A stretch of DNA of 8,286 nucleotides from NCBI GenBank assembly GCA_041635475.1, contig JBFKVA010000094.1:1-8286 (forward strand), read 5' to 3'. This DNA comes from GCA-020352575 sp041635475. GTDB lineage: Bacteria; Actinomycetota; Acidimicrobiia; Spongiisociales; JAENVV01. The translations under genes were made by a program, and so were the position numbers. Positions 1 to 5,555 of the stretch are shown here, piece by piece. The notes beneath the pieces were generated by a model. The model did no database searches, was not told the origin of the DNA, and saw nothing but the letters and a program-made list of their open reading frames with translations. Within the stretch, counting starts at the first letter, position 1; every line of letters begins with the position of its first letter.

Positions 1-66
1 CCGGATTCGTCGCAGCCTCGTGGCAGAGTGGCCGCACGGATTAGTCCACCTAGCTAAGATCGGAGC
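1..66. other. Left-edge upstream region, no supported gene
   Basis: This short stretch before the antitoxin has no gene I can support. Plus frame 2 is open from the window edge to a TGA at 68-70 that overlaps the antitoxin ATG (ATGA arrangement). Plus frame 1 is open to a TAA at 55-57. Either could be the tail of a gene lying outside the window, but about 20 codons are too few to decide. The only other signal is the -10-like hexamer listed separately. Confidence 0.4.
55..60 (+). promoter_or_regulatory. Predicted -10 element of the toxin-antitoxin operon
   Basis: TAAGAT fits the TANNNT -10 consensus and ends 6 nt before the antitoxin ATG at 67, so transcription would start at or next to the start codon (leaderless mRNA). 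No convincing -35 hexamer is visible. The hexamer overlaps an imperfect palindrome, CCTAGCTAAG (50-59) with core TAGCTA. Phd-type antitoxins usually repress their own promoter by binding palindromes over it, so this is a candidate operator. That role is inferred from family knowledge and position. Confidence 0.5.
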
Positions 67-294
67 ATGATCGTGAACATGCATGACGCCAAGACCCGGC
101 TCTCGAAACTCGTCAAACGAGTCGAGGCCGGCGAAGAGATCATCATCGCCCGCAACGGCGAGCCCGTCGCCAAGTTGGTGCCGTACACCGAAAGCCCGAT
201 TCGACTGGGTACGGCTCGCGGCCACATGTGGGTGAGTGATGATTGGGACTCGGACGAGACCAACGCCGAGATCGCTGCCCTCTTCGACCTGTGA
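67..294 (+). CDS. Phd/YefM-family antitoxin
   Basis: A 75-residue protein with the Phd/YefM antitoxin layout. The N-terminal DNA-binding and dimerisation part (about residues 1-45) carries the family signature: MIVNMHDAKTRLSKLV, then EAGEEIIIARNGEPVAKLVP. The C-terminal part (about 46-75), containing HMWVSDDWDSD and ending AALFDL, is the acidic, flexible segment that normally wraps around the toxin. It should neutralise the PIN toxin encoded next and repress the shared promoter. I chose ATG 67 because the translation then begins like family members; GTG 73 and ATG 79 are in-frame alternatives that would shorten the first strand. Its TGA shares one base with the vapC ATG, which implies translational coupling. 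No symbol is given because naming varies (vapB, phd). Confidence 0.9.
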   Translation: MIVNMHDAKTRLSKLVKRVEAGEEIIIARNGEPVAKLVPYTESPIRLGTARGHMWVSDDWDSDETNAEIAALFDL

Positions 295-671
295 TGAGGC
301 TCCTGCTGGACTCCCACGTCCTCATCTGGTCCATCTACCAACCCGACCGACTTGGGAGGAATCTCGAGGACCTGATCACCGACGTTCGAAACGACCGGCT
401 TGCCTCGGTGGCGTCGATCTGGGAACTGGCGCTCAAGGCGGCCAAGGGTCGCATATCACTTCCCCAGAACCTGCGCCGGGTCCTGGCCGACGCCTCCATC
501 GATGTCCTCCCCGTCGGCCTCGACCACGCCCTTGCCACCGCAACGCTGCCCGACCTCCACGGCGACCCGTTCGACCGGATGCTCGTCGCCCAGGCGCAGG
601 TCGAGCAGCTCACGTTGGTCACCGCCGACCGGCGGATGGCCGATTACGACATCGACGTGCTCACCCCGTGA
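294..671 (+). CDS. vapC: VapC-type PIN-domain toxin ribonuclease
   Basis: A 125-residue PIN-domain protein, predicted to be a Mg2+-dependent ribonuclease that inhibits translation when not bound by its antitoxin. Acidic residues expected at the PIN active site are visible: Asp6 in LLLDSHVLIW, Glu44 in SIWELALK, Asp94 in GDPFDRMLVAQA and Asp112 in LVTADRRM. SxWELALK and HGDPFDRMLVAQA are typical of the PIN subgroup usually paired with Phd-like antitoxins. The start at ATG 294 places the PIN Asp at residue 6; longer upstream starts would add an unrelated N-terminus read from the antitoxin gene. The antitoxin stop and this ATG overlap by one base. The 3' end overlaps the menE 3' end by 11 bp on the other strand, with no terminator visible. 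The gene looks intact. Confidence 0.92.
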   Translation: MRLLLDSHVLIWSIYQPDRLGRNLEDLITDVRNDRLASVASIWELALKAAKGRISLPQNLRRVLADASIDVLPVGLDHALATATLPDLHGDPFDRMLVAQAQVEQLTLVTADRRMADYDIDVLTP

Positions 672-2106
672 AGAGCGCCGCCACCTCGGCTGCCTGCACC
701 TTGCCCAGGGCGTTCTTGGGCAACTCGTCGACGACGAGCCACCGCCTGGGAACCTTGTAGCCGGCCAGAAAGCCCCTCACGGCGTCCTCGAGGTCGGCCG
801 GTGCGATCGAGCTGACGACGGCAGCAGCGACCATCTGGCCCCACTCCTCGTCTGCGAGGCCGACGACGCACGCCTCGACGGCACCGGCTTCGACCAGCAC
901 TCCCTCCACCTCGCTCGGATGGACGTTCTCTCCCCCCGTGATGATCACCCGGTCGGCCCGCTCGCGCACCGCCAGCATCCCCGACCAGTCCACCTCCCCC
1001 AGGTCGCCCGTGCGGTGCCACTCGTTCGGGTCGCGGGGCGTGCCGTGGACGTAGCCACTGAACAGCTCGGGACCCCGCACCTCGATCGTCCCCACCGCCC
1101 CGGGAGGCAGCTCCACGCCTGAGTCGTCGACGATGCGGACCTCCATGCCCATGAGGGGACGGGCCCGCCGGATGCCGGGTGAGTCGATGGGAGCCGTGGC
1201 GATCTGGGACGCCGCCTCGGTCTGACCGTACGTGACGAGAACCGGCAGACCGGCCGCCACCGCCCGCTCGATCAGTCCCGGAGGCATCGGCCCTCCCCCG
1301 ACGAGGACCGCCTTCAAGCCCGACAGGTCGTCGTCAAAGCCCTCGTTGAGGAGACGCACGAGCTGGGTGGGCACCAGCGAAGCGATTGTGCACGACACCA
1401 GGGACCTCGCCATCGGGTACCCGTTGAACTTCGAGGCCAGCACCACGGTGCTCGCCTGGCGAGCCGAGCGGACCAGGATCGAGATCCCGCCGATGTGATG
1501 GAACGGAAGCACTCCGTACCAGCGGTCGTCCTCACCGTGGCCCAGATGCTCGGCCGAGGCGGCGGCGGACGCCTCCAGCGCCCGCCACGACAGGCGCACC
1601 CCCTTGGCCGGCCCCGAGGAGCCGGAGGTGAACACCACGGCAAAGTCGTCCTCCGCGGCGTGCCACTCGTGGGTGAGAGGCATGCCATCCAAGGCAGCGA
1701 TCGACAGCGTGTGGGACAGCTTGACCGGAAAGGCCGGCGCGCCGGACGAGCGAAGGATGAGGGACACGTCGGCGGCGTGGAGTTGGCGCTCCACTTCGGC
1801 GGCCGTGAGACGGGTGTTGAGCGGGACGAGCGTCGCCCCGGCCCGGGGCACCGCGAACACGGCCAGTGCGGTGTCGAGATCGTTCGCCCCCCACACCGCC
1901 ACCCGGCTCCCCTCGGCGACACCGAGGGCATGAAGCGCACCGGCGATGCGCGACGCCCGGTGGTCGCACCACGAGAAACTCCACGAGCCGCCGTCCAACT
2001 CGACGAAGGGGTGGTCGGGGCGGCGCTCGGCGGCCGCTGCCAGCCAGTCGACGACGACCGTGCGCGTCGTACCGTTGGTGCCGGTGGCGGCGCCCTCAGG
2101 TGGCAC
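661..2106 (-). CDS. menE: o-Succinylbenzoate--CoA ligase (MenE)
   Basis: A 481-residue ANL-superfamily adenylate-forming enzyme. MenE uses ATP and CoA to turn o-succinylbenzoate into its CoA thioester, the substrate of MenB, in the cytoplasm. Visible motifs are the P-loop FTSGSSGPAKGV (residues 159-170), the adenine-binding TYGQTEAAS (292-300), HRTGD (364-368), the hinge region around RERADRVIITGGENVHP (391-407), and the C-terminal lysine motif LPKNALGKVQ with Lys479. Length is normal for MenE. The ANL fold alone does not fix the substrate; the call rests on menB in the same operon and menA nearby. The start is GTG 2106: the frame is closed by a stop at 2125-2127 and no other start lies between. 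It probably forms the distal gene of menB-lemA-DUF2207-menE, 72 bp behind DUF2207. Its stop region overlaps vapC on the opposite strand. Confidence 0.88.
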   Translation of the reverse strand: MPPEGAATGTNGTTRTVVVDWLAAAAERRPDHPFVELDGGSWSFSWCDHRASRIAGALHALGVAEGSRVAVWGANDLDTALAVFAVPRAGATLVPLNTRLTAAEVERQLHAADVSLILRSSGAPAFPVKLSHTLSIAALDGMPLTHEWHAAEDDFAVVFTSGSSGPAKGVRLSWRALEASAAASAEHLGHGEDDRWYGVLPFHHIGGISILVRSARQASTVVLASKFNGYPMARSLVSCTIASLVPTQLVRLLNEGFDDDLSGLKAVLVGGGPMPPGLIERAVAAGLPVLVTYGQTEAASQIATAPIDSPGIRRARPLMGMEVRIVDDSGVELPPGAVGTIEVRGPELFSGYVHGTPRDPNEWHRTGDLGEVDWSGMLAVRERADRVIITGGENVHPSEVEGVLVEAGAVEACVVGLADEEWGQMVAAAVVSSIAPADLEDAVRGFLAGYKVPRRWLVVDELPKNALGKVQAAEVAALFTG

Positions 2107-2128
2107 GACGCGCTCGTGGGTTGGTCAT
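2096..2128 (-). other. Possible 10-codon upstream ORF overlapping the menE start
   Basis: In front of menE an ATG at 2128 opens a ten-codon frame, MTNPRARRAT then TGA, in a different frame from menE and ending inside the menE coding region. A TANNNT hexamer (TACCGT, 2139-2144) ends 10 nt upstream of this ATG, so a short transcript could start close to it. If translated, ribosomes would terminate 8 nt past the menE GTG and might reinitiate there. It is equally possible that this ATG is not used. There is no homology support. Confidence 0.2.
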
Positions 2129-2178
2129 GGTCGGCGTCACGGTAGTGGGCGACGCAAGTCCCGGATCCTCCTGGCCGC
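2107..2178 (-). other. Gap between DUF2207 and menE
   Basis: This 72-bp spacer separates two co-oriented genes. It has an AGGAGG (2167-2172, minus strand) just after the DUF2207 stop that faces no useful ORF: the nearest start (TTG 2157) opens only six codons. It also has the TACCGT hexamer at 2139-2144, which could be a secondary promoter for menE. No hairpin followed by a T-run is seen, so I do not call a terminator and read-through into menE is plausible. Confidence 0.35.
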
Positions 2179-4029
2179 CTACCAGGCTCCGCCCCCGCCA
2201 CCACCGCCGCCTCCGCCTCCCCCGCCGGAGAACCCGCCTCCCCCACCCGACGACGGGGGCGTGAACGCACCCGACAGCGCCGACTGGATGCCCGAGAAGG
2301 CGTTCTCGGTGCCCCCGCCCGAGTACCCGTAGTTGCCGTACCAGTACACGGATGACGTCGTTTCAAGCTCCTGGGGCGCGTGGATCCGAGCCGTCGCCAA
2401 CACCTCGGCGGCAACCCCGAACCCGATGGCGTACACGAGGTAGCGGTCCCACAGGTCCAAGGAGATGACCGGGGCCTCTTCCAGCCGGGAGAAGTCCCGC
2501 AGGTAACGCCGGAACGCCTCCCAGCGGGCGGCTTCGAGGGCGCCGAGCCGGCTCCGACGAACCCGCACCCGCCGGAAGCTGACGAGGACCCCGGTGGCCA
2601 CCGCACCCACGACCAGCCCGGCGATGAGCAGGACGGCAATCGTCATGCCGCCGGGGCGACTTCTCAGGACTCGGGGGACGAGGAAGAACGACGCTCCCAC
2701 CGTGAGGACGAGTGCCGCCCCCACGAGCACCGCGAACCGGTTGCCCTGGTCGTCCAGGTAGCCGCCACCCCTGACGGCCGACCGCACATGCGTGCGGAAC
2801 ACCTGGTAGGTCTCGGCGTTGGCGGCGGCGTCGTCGCGGATCGCGTCCCGGAACTCGTGGAGCGGACGGGGGCCGCCCGCCAACGCTCGCTTGACGACGG
2901 TGAGCACGGATCGCTCGTAGGCGGTGAGGCCGGATGGGTCCTCCCCCAGGGACAGGACAAGGTCGGAGATCGTCTCCCTCCTCAGGCCGAGCCAGCTGAC
3001 CAACTCCACCTGGGACGGTTGGGCCTTGATCGCGCCAATCCGGATGAGGTCGAAGAGCGTGGCCGTGAAGTCCTTCTCGTCGACCCCGCCCTGGGTGAGG
3101 AGGGCCCCGACCGCTGCCGGCTTCAGGTCCGAGGGGGGTTCCTGCTCGTACTCGCGGTCGTAGTCCACCCTGGGCTCTCGCCCGTAGCCGAAGTAGACGA
3201 GGCCGCCCAGGCCCAGGAAGGGCACGAGCGCAGCCAGCAGGGCAAGGATCGAACCCGTGCGGACGGCGGTGGCGGCCTCGCTGGCGTCGGCGGCGAACTC
3301 CTCCTCCTCGGCGAGGATCCCTGCCAGTCCATCACCCGGCAGGCGCTGGGCACCGCTGGTCGACGCCAGCGCCGCGGTGGGGAACGTCACCCGCAACTCC
3401 ACCCACTGTTCGGCCGGGATGTCGACCGCGGTCAGGACCGCCTCCACGCCGCCCGGTCCCAGGTCGGTCGAACCACTCACCCCGTACGGATGGCCCCACA
3501 CCCGCACCTCGCCTGCCTGCAACCCCGGTGGGGGGTGCATCCGGGCCACGAGCGAGTCGAGGCCCACCGGCCACTGGTCGCCCCACACCTTGAGGTTGAC
3601 GTCCACGACGTCGTCCCACGCCACGGCCAGGCCGTGCATCTCGTAGGTGATGCGAAACTCCCGCACCTCGTCGGTCGACATGTGGTGCCAGACGATGCGT
3701 ACGAAACCGGGGTTGGACTCGACCCCGAACGTGCCCGGCGGTGACGAGCACCCCAACTGCGTGCACCCGCCCGGGGCGTACTCGGTGATCTCGTCGGCCA
3801 CCGTGATGTCGCTGATGACCACGCCGCTGGTGAGTGGGATGTCGCGATAAGCGCCGCTGAACGAGCCGGAGAAGTCGAAGCCGAGGGTCTCAGAGACGGT
3901 GAGTGAGCCGTCGGGATTGACGGTGATGTCCACCTCGGCGTGGTCGAGCCAGTACGACTTGGCCTGGGCAGGCGCGGCGCCGGCCAGCACGAAGACGATG
4001 ACGAGGATGGCGGCGGCGAGCCGGTTCAT
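2179..4029 (-). CDS. DUF2207-family membrane protein with glycine-rich C-terminal tail
   Basis: A 616-residue predicted exported and membrane-anchored protein of the DUF2207 family; its molecular function is not established. Residues 1-23 form a signal peptide with cleavage likely after AQA. The extracytoplasmic beta-rich domain (about 24-255) opens with the family pattern AEVDITVNPDGSLTVSETL and contains GAYRDIPL. One membrane segment lies at about 260-280 and a pair at about 432-451 and 462-483. The segment at 494-545 has the family-typical ARWEAFRRYLRDFSRLEEAP and WDRYLVYAIGFGVA. The tail (595-616) is almost pure glycine, ending AW. The ATG directly abuts the lemA stop (TAG then ATG), so the two are translationally coupled. 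LemA and DUF2207 are commonly adjacent in bacteria, which suggests a shared envelope role, but the substrate or partner is unknown. Confidence 0.85.
   Translation of the reverse strand: MNRLAAAILVIVFVLAGAAPAQAKSYWLDHAEVDITVNPDGSLTVSETLGFDFSGSFSGAYRDIPLTSGVVISDITVADEITEYAPGGCTQLGCSSPPGTFGVESNPGFVRIVWHHMSTDEVREFRITYEMHGLAVAWDDVVDVNLKVWGDQWPVGLDSLVARMHPPPGLQAGEVRVWGHPYGVSGSTDLGPGGVEAVLTAVDIPAEQWVELRVTFPTAALASTSGAQRLPGDGLAGILAEEEEFAADASEAATAVRTGSILALLAALVPFLGLGGLVYFGYGREPRVDYDREYEQEPPSDLKPAAVGALLTQGGVDEKDFTATLFDLIRIGAIKAQPSQVELVSWLGLRRETISDLVLSLGEDPSGLTAYERSVLTVVKRALAGGPRPLHEFRDAIRDDAAANAETYQVFRTHVRSAVRGGGYLDDQGNRFAVLVGAALVLTVGASFFLVPRVLRSRPGGMTIAVLLIAGLVVGAVATGVLVSFRRVRVRRSRLGALEAARWEAFRRYLRDFSRLEEAPVISLDLWDRYLVYAIGFGVAAEVLATARIHAPQELETTSSVYWYGNYGYSGGGTENAFSGIQSALSGAFTPPSSGGGGGFSGGGGGGGGGGGGGAW
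2188..2247 (-). repeat. Low-complexity glycine-codon repeat (DUF2207 tail)
   Basis: This is a G/C-only triplet tract, rich in GGN codons on the minus strand, encoding residues 595-614 of the DUF2207 protein: five glycines, Phe-Ser, then thirteen glycines. Glycine-rich tails ending in an aromatic residue are common in this family, so it is probably real protein. The tract is prone to length change by slippage and its exact copy number could be affected by sequencing. Confidence 0.8.
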
Positions 4030-4572
4030 CTAGAAGGTCACGCGGGGAGCGTCCTCGGCCTCCGGTCCGGCTTCGAAGAACTCCCGGGCCTTGAACCCGG
4101 TGGCGGCCGCAACCAGATTGGTGGGGATCTGCTGGACCCTGTTGTTGTAGGTGAGGACCGTGTCGTTGTAGATCTGGCGGCTGACCGCGATCTTGTTCTC
4201 GGCGGTCGCCAACTCGTCCTGCAGCCCCTGGAAGTTCTCCGAGGCCCGAAGTTCGGGGTAGGCCTCGGCCACCGCGAACAGCTGGCGCAGCGCCGCCGTG
4301 AGGAAGTTCTCGGCACCGGCCTGTTCAGCCGGGCCCGACGCTGCCTGAGCATTCGTGCGGGCCAGGGTCACCTGTTCGAACGTGTCCCGCTCGTGGGCGG
4401 CGTAGCCCTTGACGGTCTCCACGAGGTTGGGGATGAGGTCGTAGCGCCGCTTCAGCTGCACCTCCACCTGACCGTACGCGTTGTCGACCCTGTTGCGCAG
4501 CCTGACCAACCCGTTGTAGATGACCACAAACCCGACGACCAGGACCGCAATGACACCGATGATCCACTCCAT
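4030..4572 (-). CDS. lemA: LemA family protein
   Basis: A 180-residue LemA-family protein. Residues 1-22 form one N-terminal membrane segment with almost no cytoplasmic lead, followed by long helices. Family-typical stretches are RLRNRVDNAYGQVEVQLKRR (24-43), YDLIPNLVETVKGYAAHE (44-61), YPELRASENFQGLQDEL (105-121), TAENKIAVSRQIYND (123-137) and the GFKAREFF end (159-166). LemA proteins form helical bundles; their biochemical role is unsettled. I chose ATG 4572 because it starts directly at the membrane segment and a TANNNT hexamer lies 7 nt upstream; longer in-frame starts would run back into menB. It follows menB by 37 bp and its stop abuts the DUF2207 start with no spacer. Length is normal and nothing looks broken. 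Confidence 0.93.
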   Translation of the reverse strand: MEWIIGVIAVLVVGFVVIYNGLVRLRNRVDNAYGQVEVQLKRRYDLIPNLVETVKGYAAHERDTFEQVTLARTNAQAASGPAEQAGAENFLTAALRQLFAVAEAYPELRASENFQGLQDELATAENKIAVSRQIYNDTVLTYNNRVQQIPTNLVAAATGFKAREFFEAGPEAEDAPRVTF

Positions 4573-4579
4573 GGCCGGG

Positions 4580-4585
4580 AGTGTA
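4580..4585 (-). promoter_or_regulatory. Predicted -10 element for lemA (leaderless)
   Basis: On the minus strand TACACT fits TANNNT and ends 7 nt before the lemA ATG, placing the likely transcription start on the start codon. It lies in the 37-bp menB-lemA gap, so lemA-DUF2207 (and perhaps menE) may be transcribed independently as well as from menB. No ribosome binding site is apparent between hexamer and ATG. Prediction from spacing only. Confidence 0.45.
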
Positions 4586-4609
4586 CGCCGTGAGGCGGAA
4601 GGGGGGCGC

Positions 4610-5509
4610 TCAGTAGTGCCAGGGGAACTCGGACCAGTCGGGATCGCGTTTGTCGAGGAAGGCGTCCCGACCCTCGGCTGCCTCGTCGGTTCCGTAGATG
4701 AGCCGGGTCGCCTCGCCGGCGTACACCTGCTGGCCGACGAGCCCGTCATCGATGAGGTTGAAGGCCAGCTTGGCCATCCGCTGGGCCGTCGGCGACTTGG
4801 CGTTGATCGTCCGCGCCCACTCGAGGGCGGTGGACTCGAGCTCGGCATGGGGGACGACCCGGTTCACCATTCCCATCTCGAACGCCTCCCTGGCCGAGTA
4901 CTCCTGCCCGAGGAAGAAGACCTCCCGTGCCCGCTTCTGGCCCACCTGCCGGGCCAAGTAGGCGGAGCCGAACCCACCGTCCACCGACGCCACCGCGGTG
5001 TCGGTCTGCTTGAACCGGGCGTGCTCGTCGGAGGCGATCGTGAGGTCACACACCACGTGGAGGCTGTGACCACCCCCCACCGCCCAGCCATTGACGGCGG
5101 CGACGACGACCTTGGGCATGAACCGGATGAGGCGCTGGCACTCGAGGATGTGCAGGCGACCCAGCCGTGCCTTGTCCACCGTGTCGGCCGACTCTCCCTC
5201 GGCGTACTGGTACCCGGACTTGCCCCGGATCCGCTGGTCGCCCCCCGAGCAGAACGCCCTCCCGCCGTCCTTGGGTGACGGCCCGTTGCCAGTGAGGATC
5301 ACGCACCCGACGTCGGACGCCTGGCGGGCATGGTCGAGGGCCTGGTACAGCTCGTCCACGGTGTGGGGACGGAAGGCGTTGCGGACCTCCGGGCGGTCGA
5401 AGGCGACGCGGACGGCGCCGGTGTCGTTGGCCCGGTGGTAGGTGATGTCGGTGAAGTCGAAGCCGGCAACGACGGACCAAGCCGTCGGGTCAAAGATCTC
5501 TGAAACCAT
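4610..5509 (-). CDS. menB: 1,4-Dihydroxy-2-naphthoyl-CoA synthase (MenB)
   Basis: A 299-residue crotonase-fold enzyme that performs the Dieckmann-type ring closure of o-succinylbenzoyl-CoA to 1,4-dihydroxy-2-naphthoyl-CoA in menaquinone synthesis. MenB-specific stretches are DITYHR (21-26), RPEVRNAFRPHTVDELY (39-55), GGRAFCSGGDQRIRG (82-96), RLIRFMPKVVV (126-136), GWAVGGGHSLHVVCDLTIAS (141-160), GFGSAYLARQVGQKRARE (179-196) and GEATRLIYGTDEAAEGRDAF (265-284). KQTD carries Asp170, at the position held by Asp185 in Mycobacterium tuberculosis MenB and by the bicarbonate-binding Gly in E. coli; this suggests the bicarbonate-independent type. Ser175 of ASVDGG is also kept. I chose ATG 5509 because MVSEIFDPTAW matches the family N-terminus and a TANNNT hexamer lies 6 nt upstream; ATG 5557 is a less likely start, overlapping the divergent gene. 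It is the first gene of the block leading to menE. Confidence 0.96.
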   Translation of the reverse strand: MVSEIFDPTAWSVVAGFDFTDITYHRANDTGAVRVAFDRPEVRNAFRPHTVDELYQALDHARQASDVGCVILTGNGPSPKDGGRAFCSGGDQRIRGKSGYQYAEGESADTVDKARLGRLHILECQRLIRFMPKVVVAAVNGWAVGGGHSLHVVCDLTIASDEHARFKQTDTAVASVDGGFGSAYLARQVGQKRAREVFFLGQEYSAREAFEMGMVNRVVPHAELESTALEWARTINAKSPTAQRMAKLAFNLIDDGLVGQQVYAGEATRLIYGTDEAAEGRDAFLDKRDPDWSEFPWHY

Positions 5510-5515
5510 GCGGGC

Positions 5516-5521
5516 ACTGTA
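5516..5521 (-). promoter_or_regulatory. Predicted -10 element for menB (leaderless)
   Basis: On the minus strand TACAGT fits TANNNT and ends 6 nt before the menB ATG at 5509. There is no room for a Shine-Dalgarno sequence between the expected transcription start and the ATG. The hexamer supports ATG 5509 over the upstream in-frame ATG 5557. Its -35 zone (about 5539-5544) falls on top of the -10 element of the divergent gene. Confidence 0.5.
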
Positions 5522-5541
5522 GAAGCCGAGGAACCCCTCCG

Positions 5542-5547
5542 TATACT
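5542..5547 (+). promoter_or_regulatory. Predicted -10 element for the divergent membrane protein gene
   Basis: TATACT is a near-ideal -10 hexamer ending 8 nt before ATG 5556, again predicting a leaderless mRNA. It includes the palindrome GTATAC (5541-5546). No good -35 match is present at 17 nt upstream, where the sequence overlaps the menB -10 region. Confidence 0.55.
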
Positions 5548-5555
5548 CGCCAGCC

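Noticed and set aside
1..60. tRNA-like stretch (GGCAGAGTGGCC, resembling a D-arm of a serine or leucine tRNA)
   Set aside because: There is no T-arm GTTCGAATC-type sequence, no acceptor pairing and no room for a complete cloverleaf before the antitoxin.
236..1122. Long plus-strand open frames running over vapC and the 3' part of menE
   Set aside because: They lie in other frames of, or antisense to, well-recognised genes, are rich in Arg/Pro/Ser low-complexity residues, and show no family motifs.
2188..2247. CRISPR or tandem regulatory repeat in the C-rich tract
   Set aside because: The periodicity is 3 bp, in frame with the DUF2207 gene, and encodes a glycine tail typical of the family; there are no spacers.
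1314..2639. A 441-codon minus-strand open frame spanning the DUF2207-menE junction
   Set aside because: It is the alternative frame of DUF2207 and menE, both of which have clear motifs; its product is Arg/Ser/Pro-rich and looks like a high-GC shadow.
2380..3744. A 454-codon plus-strand open frame antisense to DUF2207
   Set aside because: High-GC genes often leave the antisense frame open; composition (His/Arg/Gly/Glu-rich) and absence of motifs argue against coding.
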